64,000 nucleotides of DNA from Pseudooceanicola sediminis (GCF_003575965.1 NZ_QWJJ01000011.1:98986-162985); one strand, 5' to 3'. Positions 51,928 through 61,859 are shown, numbered from the stretch's first letter. Numbers and translations are program-made. The notes: generated by a model not told the origin, from the letters alone.

Positions 51928-53412
51928 ATGAACGAGATCACGGCATTCAATCCGACGGGCGCAAGTGTCGAGATGCCCGATACCATGCCCCATTCCGTTG
52001 AGGCCGAGCAGCAGCTGCTCGGCGCCATCCTGACCAACAATGACGTCTATGACCGCATTGCCCAGGTCATCGGCGCGCGGCATTTCTATGACCCGGTCCA
52101 TGCCCGGATCTTTGAGATTGCCGCGGCCCGGATCGCCAAGAACAACCTCGCCTCGCCTGTCACGCTCAAGGCGTTTCTGTCCGATGACGAAGGACTGAAG
52201 GAACTGGGCGGGCCATCCTACCTGGCCAAGCTGGCCGGGGCCGCGGTTTCGTCGTTCGCGGTGCGCGACTACGCGCAGATGATCTATGATCTGGCCGTGC
52301 GGCGTGAACTGATCCGACTGGGACAGGATATCTCGGCCGCCGCGACCAAGGTGGATGTCGACAACGACCCCCGCGAACAGATCGTCCAGGCGGAACAAAA
52401 GCTCTACAAGCTGTCCGAGCAGGGCCAGGCCGAAAGCGGCTTCGTCTCTTTCCTCAAGGCCGTGACCGACGCCGTTCAGGTCGCCAATGCCGCCTACATG
52501 CGCGAGGGTGGCCTGGCCGGGATTTCGACCGGGTTGATCGACATGGACCGAAAGCTGGGCGGTTTGCACAAATCCGACCTTCTGATCCTTGCCGGCCGCC
52601 CATCGATGGGCAAGACCTCGCTGGCGACCAACCTCGCCTTCAACATTGCCAAGGCCTACAAGCGCGGCACCCTGCCCGATGGCACCCAGGGGGCCATCGA
52701 GGGCGGCGTTGTCGGGTTTTATTCGCTGGAGATGAGCGCCGAGCAACTTGCAGCGCGTATCCTGTCCGAGGCGGCAGAGGTGCCCTCCGAACAGATCCGG
52801 CGCGGCGACATGACCGAGGAGGAGTTCCGCCGCTTCGTGCAGGCCGCCAAGGACCTGGAATCCTGCCCGCTCTATATCGACGACACCGCGGCCATTCCGA
52901 TCGCGCAGCTGTCGGCCCGCGCCCGCCGTCTGAAGCGCACCCACGGGCTGGACCTGCTGATCGTCGACTACCTGCAACTCGTGCGCGGGACGGCAGACAA
53001 CCGTGTGCAGGAGATTGGCGAGATCTCGATGGGCCTGAAGGCCATCGCGAAAGAGCTGAACATCCCCGTCATTGCGCTGTCGCAGCTGTCGCGCGGCGTT
53101 GAAAACCGTGAAGACAAGCGACCCCAGCTTTCAGACCTCAGGGAATCGGGCTCGATCGAACAGGATGCCGACGTGGTGATGTTCGTGTTCCGCGAGGAAT
53201 ATTATGTCGAACGTGAAAAGCCGTCGGATGACCGTCTGGACGAAATCGCGGCCTGGCAGCAGCGGATGGAACGTCTGCATGGCAAGGCCGAAGTGATCAT
53301 CGGCAAGCAGCGGCACGGCCCCATCGGCTCGATCGAGCTGTCCTTCGAGGGGCGCTTTACCCGCTTTGGCAACCTTGCCAAACCCTGGCAACAGGATGCC
53401 GGCGAATACTGA
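51928..53412 (+). CDS. dnaB: Replicative DNA helicase DnaB
   Basis: A 494-residue hexameric helicase. The N-terminal DnaB domain (SVEAEQQLLGAILTNNDVYDRI) is followed by a linker and the RecA-like C-terminal motor: Walker A AGRPSMGKTS (about residues 222-231), Walker B DLLIVDYLQL, and the Gln/Arg-containing motifs SQLSRGVENREDKRPQLSDLRESGSIEQDADVV. The core is contiguous, with no intein. It unwinds DNA at replication forks. A 20-residue N-terminal tail precedes the conserved domain. Confidence 0.97.
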   Translation: MNEITAFNPTGASVEMPDTMPHSVEAEQQLLGAILTNNDVYDRIAQVIGARHFYDPVHARIFEIAAARIAKNNLASPVTLKAFLSDDEGLKELGGPSYLAKLAGAAVSSFAVRDYAQMIYDLAVRRELIRLGQDISAAATKVDVDNDPREQIVQAEQKLYKLSEQGQAESGFVSFLKAVTDAVQVANAAYMREGGLAGISTGLIDMDRKLGGLHKSDLLILAGRPSMGKTSLATNLAFNIAKAYKRGTLPDGTQGAIEGGVVGFYSLEMSAEQLAARILSEAAEVPSEQIRRGDMTEEEFRRFVQAAKDLESCPLYIDDTAAIPIAQLSARARRLKRTHGLDLLIVDYLQLVRGTADNRVQEIGEISMGLKAIAKELNIPVIALSQLSRGVENREDKRPQLSDLRESGSIEQDADVVMFVFREEYYVEREKPSDDRLDEIAAWQQRMERLHGKAEVIIGKQRHGPIGSIELSFEGRFTRFGNLAKPWQQDAGEY

Positions 53413-53859
53413 TCGCCCTGCCCGGGCAATTGCCGGGCCTTCCCGGTTTGCTGATGCCAACCCCATGATCTGACTGGCGAAACCCGTCTGGTCGCGCAAG
53501 GTATCATGCGCGGCCTGTCCTGCCGTTGCCTGCGCCGGAGGGGCCCGCCAGCGCGCGCGGATATCCCGCCGCGTCACGCCGTAGGGCGCGGGCACGAGTC
53601 ATGACGCGCGGCGCCACAGTGCACCCGCAGCATAACTTCCTGCCAAAAAGTTAAGCACCCGCTCGTAGCGCCTCTCCACCCTTTGTTCAGAAAATGAAGT
53701 TTTCTGAGGTCTGGAAATCTGCCGTTAACGCAAAACGGCTAATTCTTTAGGCACATCAGAGGGTGCTGACCGCACATGTTCGCTGCAACGCAGCGAATAG
53801 TCTGGACAGACTCGTGCAACCAACAGGACACTTGCTGACATAACGGGACACTTGCTGAC
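53413..53859. other. Spacer between dnaB and the DUF1194 gene
   Basis: No gene recognised in 447 bp. A perfect inverted repeat TCAGAAAA-TGAAG-TTTTCTGA lies at 53687-53707, and two small hairpins (TTCGCTG/CAGCGAA near 53780 and AGTCT/AGACT near 53805) follow. The direct repeat at 53826-53861 runs into the start codon of the next gene. These lie in an AT-richer area and look like control sequence for the DUF1194 gene. Confidence 0.5.
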
Positions 53860-53861
53860 AT
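53826..53861. repeat. 16-bp direct repeat spanning a start codon
   Basis: GGACACTTGCTGACAT occurs at 53826-53841 and 53846-53861; the last two bases of the second copy are the first two of the DUF1194 ATG. Period 20 bp. Confidence 0.85.
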
Positions 53862-54693
53862 GCGGTATGTAATTCTCCTCCTCCTCGCCCTTTTGCCAGC
53901 CCGCGTATGGGCCGAAGGCATAGATTTCAGTTACGACCCCACCCTGATCGAGGTCGATGTCGAACTGGCGCTCATGGTGGACGTGTCCCGCTCGATGACC
54001 ACGCACGAACTGGACATCCAGCGCCACGGCTATGCAGCCGCGCTGACCAGCGACGCGGTCATGGACGTGATCGCCCAGGGCTTTCTGGGGCGGATCGCGG
54101 TCACCTATGTCGAATGGGCCGGGCCGGGCAGCCACCGCATCGTGCTGGACTGGACCACCATCGGCACCCTGCCCGAGGCCGAGGCCGTCTCGGCCATCCT
54201 GATGAACACGCAACCCTTCGGAATGCAGCGTACCTCGATCTCATCCGCGCTCGACTATGCCGCGGAACTGATTGAAAACAATCAATATCAGGGATTGCGA
54301 CGCGTGATCGACGTCTCTGGCGACGGTCCGAACAATTCCGGTGCGCCGGTGGTGCCATCGCGTGATCGCGTCCTGGCGCAGGGCATCGTCATCAACGGGC
54401 TGCCCCTGATGACCGACGAAGGCGTCGGCTCTCAATGGACGGTCAATGACCTGGACGCCTATTATCGCGATTGCGTGATCGGCGGCCATGGCGCCTTTGT
54501 GGTCGCGGTGCACAGCTGGGATGAATTTGCCAGCGCGGTGCGTCAGAAGATCCTGATGGAGATCGCCTCGGCAGTGCCGCGTATCCAGCACGCCGAAATG
54601 ATCGTTCCGGTCGCCGGAACCGCCCCCGGCACCTATGATTGCATGGCCGGGGAAAAGACCTGGGACCGTTTTCGCCAGAACTGGGAACCGTAG
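53860..54693 (+). CDS. DUF1194 protein (VWA-like, exported)
   Basis: A 277-residue protein with a signal peptide (YVILLLLALLPARVWA). The mature part has a MIDAS-like DVSRSMTTHE motif, AVTYVEWAGPG, and CVIGGHGAFVVAVHSW, the DUF1194 pattern. It probably has a von Willebrand A fold and metal binding in the periplasm; the role is unknown. The start codon lies in a direct repeat, and no good Shine-Dalgarno is seen before it, so translation may be weak. Confidence 0.85.
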   Translation: MRYVILLLLALLPARVWAEGIDFSYDPTLIEVDVELALMVDVSRSMTTHELDIQRHGYAAALTSDAVMDVIAQGFLGRIAVTYVEWAGPGSHRIVLDWTTIGTLPEAEAVSAILMNTQPFGMQRTSISSALDYAAELIENNQYQGLRRVIDVSGDGPNNSGAPVVPSRDRVLAQGIVINGLPLMTDEGVGSQWTVNDLDAYYRDCVIGGHGAFVVAVHSWDEFASAVRQKILMEIASAVPRIQHAEMIVPVAGTAPGTYDCMAGEKTWDRFRQNWEP

Positions 54694-54901
54694 GGCCCGC
54701 GCCGACGGACCCGGTCCGCACGACATCTCCATACACCTCGCCTGATACGTCTCGTCCCCCGATTTACTGTCGCACCAGCCGCTCTCTGGTTGCTCCGGCC
54801 CGGCGCATTTACCCGCCGCCGTCAGCGGGACACCGCGCCAATACCGGCCCGCCCTGGATATTCCCCTTGCACAGCCGCGCGCGGCCCAGCAAAAAGCGGC
54901 C

Positions 54902-55945
54902 ATGAGCACCGCACGCCTGACCATCGACCTCGACGCGCTGACTTCCAATTGGCGCACGTTGGATTCCGCCTCTGCCGCAACCGTGGAAACGGGTGCGGTG
55001 GTCAAGGCAAACGGCTATGGCCTGGGGGTGGAACGCGTCGGCCGGGCGCTTGCCGCGGCCGGGGCACGCCGTTTTTTCGTCGCCGTCGCCGAAGAAGGTG
55101 CGGCCCTGCGCCGCGCGCTCGGCCCCGGGCCCGAAATCAACGTCTTTTCCGGGCACATGAATGGCGACACCGATCTGATCGCCCAGGCCGGGCTGACGCC
55201 GATGCTGAACTCCATCGACCAGCTCTTGCGCCACGTCGAGGCATTGCCCGGCCATGCCTTCGGTGTTCAGCTCGATTCCGGTATGAACCGCCTCGGCATG
55301 GAGCCGGGCGAATGGGATGCCCTGCGCGATATCGCCCTGGCCCAGAACCCGACCCTGATCATGTCGCACCTGGCCTGCGCCGACGAACCCGATCACCCGA
55401 TGAATGCGCATCAGCTTGAAATGTTTCGGGAAATGACCCAGGGCCTTGGCGTGCCCTGCTCTCTCTCCGCCACGGGCGGCATCCTGCTGGGGCCGCAGTA
55501 TCACTGCGATGTGACGCGCCCCGGCATCGGCCTCTATGGCGGTTTCCCGTTCCAGGAGGCAACGGCGGTGGCCCACCTGGACCTGCCGATCATCCAGACC
55601 CGCGACGTCGGGGTGGGTGAAACCGTCGGCTACGGCAACACCTGGACGGCACAGCGCCCCAGCCTGATCGCGACGGTGGCCGCAGGCTATGCCGACGGCA
55701 TCCACCGCGTCATGGGTCCGAACACCATGCTCTATGCCGGCAACGTCGCCTGCCCCGTCGTCGGGCGCATTTCGATGGACCTGATCACCGTCGACATCAG
55801 CGACCTCGCGGAGGAAACGCCCGAGTATCTCAGCCTGCTGAACGAGGTTCAGACCGTCGATGTGCTGGCCGACAACGCCGGCACCATCGGCTACGAAATC
55901 CTGACGTCGCTCGGCGGTCGCTACCTGCGGAGCTATGCCGAGTAG
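54902..55945 (+). CDS. alr: Alanine racemase
   Basis: A 347-residue PLP enzyme giving D-alanine for peptidoglycan. The PLP lysine is in [10 protein letters not shown] (about residue 35), with the Tyr of the catalytic pair in [11 protein letters not shown] (about 262) and a C-terminal [13 protein letters not shown]. The N-terminal barrel has the HSNRLG-like SGMNRLGME substrate block. The stop is directly followed by the ATG of the MlaE-like gene, so alr may be co-transcribed with the transporter. A 208-bp spacer with no signal precedes it. Confidence 0.95.
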   Translation: MSTARLTIDLDALTSNWRTLDSASAATVETGAVVKANGYGLGVERVGRALAAAGARRFFVAVAEEGAALRRALGPGPEINVFSGHMNGDTDLIAQAGLTPMLNSIDQLLRHVEALPGHAFGVQLDSGMNRLGMEPGEWDALRDIALAQNPTLIMSHLACADEPDHPMNAHQLEMFREMTQGLGVPCSLSATGGILLGPQYHCDVTRPGIGLYGGFPFQEATAVAHLDLPIIQTRDVGVGETVGYGNTWTAQRPSLIATVAAGYADGIHRVMGPNTMLYAGNVACPVVGRISMDLITVDISDLAEETPEYLSLLNEVQTVDVLADNAGTIGYEILTSLGGRYLRSYAE

Positions 55946-56731
55946 ATGGCCCTCATCCTGCGCCTCCTCGCCCATATCGGGCGCGCCGTTCTGGGGGTCC
56001 TGGCCGTGTTCGGCCGGGTCGTGATCTTCTTTGCGCAGACCGTATCGCATCTGCTGCGCCCGCCCTTTTATGGCCGTGAATTCATCCTCGCCCTGCTCAA
56101 CATCGGCTGGCTGTCGCTGCCGGTGGTCGGGCTGACGTCGATCTTCACCGGGGGCGCGCTGGCTTTGCAGATCTATGCGGGCGGATCGCGTTTCGATGTC
56201 GAATCCGTCGTGCCGCAGATCGTCGCCATCGGTATCGTGCGCGAACTGGGGCCTGTCATGGTCGGTCTGATGATCGCCGCGCGCGTCACGTCCTCCATCG
56301 CTGCGGAAATCGCCACGATGAAGGTGACCGAGCAGATCGATGCCCTGATCACCCTGTCGACCCACCCGATGAAATACCTCACGGTGCCGCGTGTCCTGGC
56401 AGCACTGGTCACGGTGCCCGTGCTGGTCGGCATCGGCGACATCATCGGCGTGATGGGCGGCTATCTCGTGTCGACCTATTCGCTGGGCTTCAACCCCGCC
56501 GCCTACATCCAGAACACCGTGAACTTCCTCGAACCGCTCGACGTCATCTCGTCGCTGGTCAAAGGCGCGGCCTTCGGCGTGATCGCCGCCTTGATGGGGT
56601 GCTATTTCGGCATCAACTCCGGGCGCGGCGCACAGGGCGTCGGTGCCGCGACGAAATCGTCGGTCGAGGCCGCCTCGATCCTGATCCTGGCCTGCAACTT
56701 CCTGCTCACGGGGGTGTTCTTCTCGCTATGA
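55946..56731 (+). CDS. mlaE: ABC transporter permease, MlaE family
   Basis: A 261-residue MlaE/permease protein with five or so membrane segments: SLPVVGLTSIFTGGALALQIY, VRELGPVMVGLMIAARVTSSIAAEIATMKVTEQIDAL and PRVLAALVTVPVLVGIGDIIG are hallmark segments. It forms the inner-membrane part of a phospholipid transporter that keeps outer-membrane lipid asymmetry. It starts immediately after the alr stop and its end overlaps the ATPase gene start (ATGA). Confidence 0.93.
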   Translation: MALILRLLAHIGRAVLGVLAVFGRVVIFFAQTVSHLLRPPFYGREFILALLNIGWLSLPVVGLTSIFTGGALALQIYAGGSRFDVESVVPQIVAIGIVRELGPVMVGLMIAARVTSSIAAEIATMKVTEQIDALITLSTHPMKYLTVPRVLAALVTVPVLVGIGDIIGVMGGYLVSTYSLGFNPAAYIQNTVNFLEPLDVISSLVKGAAFGVIAALMGCYFGINSGRGAQGVGAATKSSVEAASILILACNFLLTGVFFSL

Positions 56732-57474
56732 TACGCCTTGAACAGGTCACGAAAACCTTTGGCAGCAACCCCGTTCTGCGCGGTGTCGACCTCGAGGTGC
56801 CAAAGGGCACGTCGATGGTGATCATCGGCGGATCGGGCACCGGTAAATCGGTGCTGCTGAAATGCGTTCTGGGGCTGGTGACACCCGACGCGGGCAAAAT
56901 CCTGGTCGATGGCACGGATGCCACCAAGGGCGACCGCGATGCCTTTCTCGCCCGCTTCGGGATGCTGTTCCAGGGTGCGGCGCTGTTCGACAGCCTGCCA
57001 GTCTGGCAAAACGTCGCCTTCCGCCTGATGCGTGGCAGCCTGAAACGCCCCCGCGCCGAGGCGCGCGAGATCGCGATCGAGAAACTGCGCCGCGTCGGCC
57101 TGAAACCCGATGTCGCAGACCGCCTTCCGGCCGAACTTTCGGGCGGCATGCAAAAGCGCGTCGGCCTGGCCCGCGCCATCGCCGCGGATCCCGAGATCAT
57201 CTTTTTCGACGAACCCACCACCGGCCTCGATCCGATCATGGCCGGTGTCATCAACGACCTGATCCGCGAAATCGTCGTGGAAATGGGCGCGACCGCGATG
57301 ACCATCACGCACGACATGTCCTCGGTGCGCGCCATTGCCGACAATATCGCGATGCTGCACGGTGGCGTCATCCAGTGGACCGGCCCCGTCGCACAGATGG
57401 ACACCTCCGGCGATCCCTACCTCGACCAGTTCATCAACGGTCGCGCCGACGGACCCATCGAATCCGTGCGCTGA
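56728..57474 (+). CDS. mlaF: ABC transporter ATP-binding protein, MlaF-like
   Basis: A 248-residue ATPase. Walker A is GGSGTGKSVLLK (about residues 35-46), signature LSGGMQKRVGLAR, Walker B IIFFDEPTTGLDP and switch His in ITHDMSSV. It is the MlaF/phospholipid-transport subgroup. The ATG overlaps the MlaE stop and the stop overlaps the PqiA-like start (TGATG). MlaD, MlaC and MlaB are not seen next to it, so other subunits must be encoded elsewhere. Confidence 0.92.
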   Translation: MIRLEQVTKTFGSNPVLRGVDLEVPKGTSMVIIGGSGTGKSVLLKCVLGLVTPDAGKILVDGTDATKGDRDAFLARFGMLFQGAALFDSLPVWQNVAFRLMRGSLKRPRAEAREIAIEKLRRVGLKPDVADRLPAELSGGMQKRVGLARAIAADPEIIFFDEPTTGLDPIMAGVINDLIREIVVEMGATAMTITHDMSSVRAIADNIAMLHGGVIQWTGPVAQMDTSGDPYLDQFINGRADGPIESVR

Positions 57475-57908
57475 TGCGCCGCGCGCTGGTCTTCGCCAAC
57501 CTCGCCCTGCTGATCCTGTTCCCGCTGTCCTGGGCGGCGCCGCTGGCGCGCGCCGGGGTGCTGCCGCTGTTCGGACTGTCCGAAATCTCGGTCCTGTCCG
57601 GCATCGCCGCGCTCTGGCACAGCGACCCTGTGCTTGCCGGGATCGTGGCGCTGTTCGCCCTGATCGCGCCTGTCGCCAAGACCCTGACCCTTGCGGCTGT
57701 CCTGTCGCGCCGCGCCCACCCGCGCTGGCTCCGCCTGACCGGCGGGCTGGGTCGCCTCGCCATGGCGGATGTCTTTCTGATCGCGCTCTATATCGTGCTG
57801 TCCAAGGGCATCGGCGTCGGGCGCGTAGAAACGGCCTGGGGGCTTTACCTGTTCACCGGTTGCGTGCTGGCCTCCCTCGCCATCTCGGCCCTCGCCAAAC
57901 GCGCCTGA
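57474..57908 (+). CDS. Short paraquat-inducible protein A-like membrane protein
   Basis: A 144-residue protein with about four membrane segments. LPLFGLSEISVLSGIAALWHSDPVLAGIVALFALIAPVAKTL and GRLAMADVFLIALYIV resemble half of PqiA (the proline and lysine in APVAKT are conserved). It is much shorter than E. coli PqiA (about 400 residues). The start overlaps the MlaF stop, tying it to lipid transport at the envelope. Its exact role is unknown. Confidence 0.8.
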   Translation: MRRALVFANLALLILFPLSWAAPLARAGVLPLFGLSEISVLSGIAALWHSDPVLAGIVALFALIAPVAKTLTLAAVLSRRAHPRWLRLTGGLGRLAMADVFLIALYIVLSKGIGVGRVETAWGLYLFTGCVLASLAISALAKRA

Positions 57909-58000
57909 CCCGGCGTTTTCGCACCTCACCGGCGTTCTTTCGCCCGTTTGCGTACAGAATGCTTTTGACCCCCCCGCGCGGCTCGGGCACAAGCCCCCTC

Positions 58001-59368
58001 ATGGCAAAACCCGTCACGACATTTTCCTGCAACGAATGCGGCGCGATCACCTCCAAGTGGTCGGGGCGCTGCGAAGCCTGCGGCGCATGGAATTCGATCA
58101 GCGAAGACGTGCCCCTGTCGGCCGGGCCAAAGGGCAATAGCCTCGGCGCGCTCCGCGGCAAACGCGTCGCCCTGTCGGATCTGTCGGATGCCGAAACCCC
58201 GCCGCCGCGCACCGCGTCCGGAATGGATGAACTGGACCGCGTGTTGGGCGGTGGCCTCGTGCCCGCCTCGGCCATCCTTGTCGGCGGCGATCCCGGCATC
58301 GGCAAATCCACCCTGCTGTTGCAGGCGGCCGCCGCTTTCGCGGGCAAGGGCCTCAAGACCTTCTATATCTCGGGCGAGGAAGCCTCGGCGCAGGTGCGCA
58401 TGCGCGCCGCCCGCCTCGGCCTTCAGGATGCCAGCGTCAAGCTGGGCGCCGACACCTCGCTGCGCAACATCCTGACCACACTGGATGAACAGCGCCCCGA
58501 CCTCGTGATCATCGACTCGATCCAGACGATGTGGAGCGATACCGTCGACAGCGCCCCCGGCTCGGTCAGCCAGGTGCGCGCCGCCTGTCACGAACTGACG
58601 ACCTTCGCCAAGACGCGCGGTGCATCCGTCGTGCTGGTTGGCCATGTCACCAAGGAAGGCCAGATCGCCGGCCCCCGCGTCGTCGAACACATGGTCGACA
58701 CCGTGCTCTATTTCGAGGGCGAGCGTGGCCACCAGTTCCGCATCCTGCGCGCGGTGAAAAACCGCTTTGGCCCGGCGGATGAAATCGGCGTCTTCGAAAT
58801 GACCGGCGGCGGGCTGGCGCAGGTTGCCAACCCCTCGGCGTTGTTTCTGTCCGAACGCGGCACCCCCTCTCCCGGCTCGGTCGTCTTTGCCGGGATCGAG
58901 GGCACCCGCCCCGTTCTGGTCGAGGTGCAGGCGCTGGTCGCCCCCACCCCGCACAGCCAGGCGCGCCGCTCGGTTGTCGGTTGGGATGGCAGCCGCCTGG
59001 CGATGATCCTTGCCGTGCTGGAATCGCGTTGCGGCATCCCCTTTGCGGGGATGGACGTCTACCTCAACGTCGCCGGCGGCATGAAGATCAGCGAACCTGC
59101 CGCCGATCTGGCGGTGGCCGCAGCACTGCTTTCGGCGCGCGAAGATGTGGCTTTGCCGGCAGATACCGTTGTTTTCGGAGAGATTTCCCTGTCTGGGGCG
59201 CTACGTCCCGTCGGGCAGACGGAAAACAGGTTGAAAGAAGCACAGAAACTTGGTTTTTCATCGGCGATCGCCCCGGAAGGTGGCAAGCCGGGGAGTAGCG
59301 AGGGGCTGAAACTGACCCGCATGGCGGATCTGACCAGCTTCGTGGGCGAGATTTTCGGCGCCGGGTAA
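58001..59368 (+). CDS. radA: DNA repair protein RadA
   Basis: A 455-residue protein. It has an N-terminal C4 zinc finger (CNECGA...CEACGAW), the RecA-like ATPase (GGDPGIGKSTLLLQ, IIDSIQTM), the RadA-specific KNRFG motif (VKNRFGPADEIGVF), and a Lon-protease-like C-terminal domain (GGMKISEPAADLAVAAALLSAR). It helps process recombination intermediates and D-loops. It starts 92 bp after the PqiA-like gene. Confidence 0.96.
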   Translation: MAKPVTTFSCNECGAITSKWSGRCEACGAWNSISEDVPLSAGPKGNSLGALRGKRVALSDLSDAETPPPRTASGMDELDRVLGGGLVPASAILVGGDPGIGKSTLLLQAAAAFAGKGLKTFYISGEEASAQVRMRAARLGLQDASVKLGADTSLRNILTTLDEQRPDLVIIDSIQTMWSDTVDSAPGSVSQVRAACHELTTFAKTRGASVVLVGHVTKEGQIAGPRVVEHMVDTVLYFEGERGHQFRILRAVKNRFGPADEIGVFEMTGGGLAQVANPSALFLSERGTPSPGSVVFAGIEGTRPVLVEVQALVAPTPHSQARRSVVGWDGSRLAMILAVLESRCGIPFAGMDVYLNVAGGMKISEPAADLAVAAALLSAREDVALPADTVVFGEISLSGALRPVGQTENRLKEAQKLGFSSAIAPEGGKPGSSEGLKLTRMADLTSFVGEIFGAG

Positions 59369-59398
59369 GGCGCCGCTTCAAACGGGATACGGACTTTA

Positions 59399-59968
59399 AT
59401 GGACGGTTTTACACTTATCGACGGCATCGTGGCCGTGGTCATCCTGCTGTCGGCGCTGCTGGCCTATTCGCGGGGCTTCGTACGCGAAGGGCTGGCCATC
59501 ATCGGCTGGATCCTCGCCGCCGTCCTGGCCTTTATCTTTGCGCCGCAGATCCAGCCTCTGGTCAAGGAAATCCCGGTGATCGGCGATTTCATCTCCGACA
59601 GCTGCGAACTCTCGATCATCACCGCCTTCGGTGTGCTGTTTGCCGTTGTGCTGGCCATCGCGTCGCTGTTCACGCCGCTGTTTTCCTCCGTTGTGCAACG
59701 CTCGGTCATCGGTGGCATCGACCAGGCTGCGGGGTTCCTCTTCGGCATCGCGCGCGGCATCTTCCTCGTCGCGCTGGCGTTCTTTGTCTATGAAACCGTG
59801 CTGACGTCGCAGGACGTGCCGATGGTCGACAACTCGCGGTCTGCCGTCGTCTTTGCCAAGCTGACCGGCAAGATCGAAGACGAAGACCCCGCGCGCGCCC
59901 TCGGCTGGATCACCACGCAATACGAAGAACTGACCAGCTTCTGCGTCGCGCCCGACGCGGCACAGTAA
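59399..59968 (+). CDS. cvpA: CvpA family membrane protein
   Basis: A 189-residue protein with four predicted membrane segments (LIDGIVAVVILLSALLAYSRGFVREGLAIIGWILAAVLAFIF, and a Gly-rich GGIDQAAGFLFGIARGIFLVALAFFVY). It is the CvpA/colicin V production family, whose role includes envelope stress. It lies 221-287 bp upstream of purF, a widespread pairing, so the two may share transcription. Confidence 0.93.
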   Translation: MDGFTLIDGIVAVVILLSALLAYSRGFVREGLAIIGWILAAVLAFIFAPQIQPLVKEIPVIGDFISDSCELSIITAFGVLFAVVLAIASLFTPLFSSVVQRSVIGGIDQAAGFLFGIARGIFLVALAFFVYETVLTSQDVPMVDNSRSAVVFAKLTGKIEDEDPARALGWITTQYEELTSFCVAPDAAQ

Positions 59969-60040
59969 CCGACCAGCGCCCAAGGGGGCGGTATCAGCGT
60001 GACGCCCGGGCGCAGCTGCGCAGGGCATCCCCCCGATGCC

Positions 60041-60070
60041 CGCCCCCGCGATCCCCGCCCCCGCGATCCC
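60041..60070. repeat. 15-bp tandem duplication upstream of purF
   Basis: CGCCCCCGCGATCCC occurs twice in exact tandem. It lies in the cvpA-purF spacer, and a further partial copy precedes it. Confidence 0.85.
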
Positions 60071-60255
60071 CTTGGGGGCCAACCCATCCCCCATCCCGCC
60101 CCATCTGCCGCATTAGCGGGCGTGCGACAGCGGCACGCGGCGCAAAGTTCACGTTCCCGAAATGCGCGGCGCAGAGTCATGATCCTTTCGTGACACTCCG
60201 GTTCAAGCCGCGTAAGAGGGGCCCAACGGACGTGACCGGATTCGGAGCATCTCCC

Positions 60256-61809
60256 TTGCCCACACCCAAAGACACTACCCAGCCTCAGATTTCTGCCCAG
60301 GCGCATCGGCACCAGCCGCAATGCGCCGTCAAATCCCTGGCAGATGCCCCAAGGTTCTACGCGCATCCCTTCGATGACGATAAACTGAAAGAGGAATGCG
60401 GGATTTTCGGCGTGATCGGCGTGTCCGACGCGTCGAACTTCGTGGCCCTGGGCCTGCATGCGCTTCAGCATCGCGGCCAGGAGGCCGGTGGCATCGTCTG
60501 TCATCACCCCGAATTCGGCTTCAACTCGATCCGCAGCTTCGGCTACGTGCGCGACAACTTCACCTCTGCGGACGTGATGGAAACGCTGCCCGGCCCGCTT
60601 GCCATCGGCCATGTGCGCTATTCCACAGCCGGCTCCAAGGCCGCCGTGATCCGCGATGTCCAACCGTTCTTTGGCGAATTTTCCATGGGCGGCGCTGCGA
60701 TTGCCCACAACGGCAACATCACCAACGCCCTTGCCCTGCGGCGTGAACTGATCGAACGCGGGTCGATCTTTCAAAGCTCCTCTGACAGCGAATGCATCAT
60801 TCACCTGATGGCGCGCTCGCTGCAAAAGGGCATCCCCGAACGGATGGAGGATGCCCTGCGCCGGGTCGAGGGCGCGTTTTCCGTCGTCGCCATGACCCGA
60901 ACCAAGCTGATCGGTGTGCGCGACCCGCTGGGCGTGCGCCCGCTGGTGCTGGGCAAGGTCGGTGACGGCTGGGTCCTCAGCTCGGAAACCTGCGCGCTCG
61001 ACATCATCGGCGCCGAGTTCGTGCGCGAGATCGAGCCGGGCGAAATGGTCGTGATTTCCGCCGACAAGGGCGTCGAATCGCGCCACCCCTTCCGCCCGCA
61101 GCCCTCCAAGTTCTGCATCTTCGAACATGTCTACTTTTCGCGGCCCGACAGCATCATCGGCGGCCAGTCCGTATACGAGACGCGCCGCCGCATCGGTGTC
61201 GAGCTGGCCCGCGAAGCCCCGGTCGAGGCCGACCTGGTCTGCCCCGTGCCCGACAGCGGCACCCCGGCGGCCATCGGCTTTTCCCAGGAAAGCGGCATTC
61301 CCTACGCCATGGGGATCATCCGCAACCAGTACATGGGCCGCACCTTCATCGAACCGACCGAGCAGATCCGCAACATGGGCGTGCGTCTGAAACTCAACGT
61401 CAACCGCGCGCTGATCAAGGGCAAGCGGGTCATTCTGGTCGACGACTCGGTCGTGCGCGGCACCACCTCGCGCAAGATCAAGGAGATGATCCTGGATGCC
61501 GGCGCCGCCGAGGTGCACTTTCGCATCGCCTCTCCGCCGACCGCGTGGCCCTGCTTCTATGGCGTCGATACCCCGCAGCGTGAAAAGCTGCTGGCCGCCA
61601 CCATGTCCGAGGAAGAGATGCGCCAGCACCTCAACGTCGATTCGCTGCGCTTTGTCTCGCTCGACGGGCTCTACCGTGCCGCGGGCGAACCTGACGGGCG
61701 CAAGAACAGCTGCCCGCAATACTGCGACGCCTGTTTCAGTGGCGAATACCCGGTCGAACCCTCCGACATGATCGCCAAGGGGTTCGAGCTCAAGACAGCG
61801 GCCGAATAA
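60256..61809 (+). CDS. purF: Amidophosphoribosyltransferase
   Basis: A 517-residue protein if it starts at the TTG at 60256 (GGAG eight bases upstream). No in-frame ATG exists before the conserved core, so a non-ATG start is required; GTGs at 60190 and 60232 are alternatives. The mature N-terminal nucleophile Cys is in EECGIFGVIG after a propeptide of about 45 residues. The glutaminase domain (GLHALQHRGQEAGG) and PRTase domain (VILVDDSVVRGTTSRKI) are complete. C-terminal cysteines (CPQYCDACFSG) may ligate an Fe-S cluster. It catalyses the first committed step of purine synthesis. Confidence 0.95.
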   Translation: MPTPKDTTQPQISAQAHRHQPQCAVKSLADAPRFYAHPFDDDKLKEECGIFGVIGVSDASNFVALGLHALQHRGQEAGGIVCHHPEFGFNSIRSFGYVRDNFTSADVMETLPGPLAIGHVRYSTAGSKAAVIRDVQPFFGEFSMGGAAIAHNGNITNALALRRELIERGSIFQSSSDSECIIHLMARSLQKGIPERMEDALRRVEGAFSVVAMTRTKLIGVRDPLGVRPLVLGKVGDGWVLSSETCALDIIGAEFVREIEPGEMVVISADKGVESRHPFRPQPSKFCIFEHVYFSRPDSIIGGQSVYETRRRIGVELAREAPVEADLVCPVPDSGTPAAIGFSQESGIPYAMGIIRNQYMGRTFIEPTEQIRNMGVRLKLNVNRALIKGKRVILVDDSVVRGTTSRKIKEMILDAGAAEVHFRIASPPTAWPCFYGVDTPQREKLLAATMSEEEMRQHLNVDSLRFVSLDGLYRAAGEPDGRKNSCPQYCDACFSGEYPVEPSDMIAKGFELKTAAE

Positions 61810-61859
61810 GGCACAGCCGGGGGGTGGCACGACGCCGCCCCGCGCCCTAGATGATCCCA

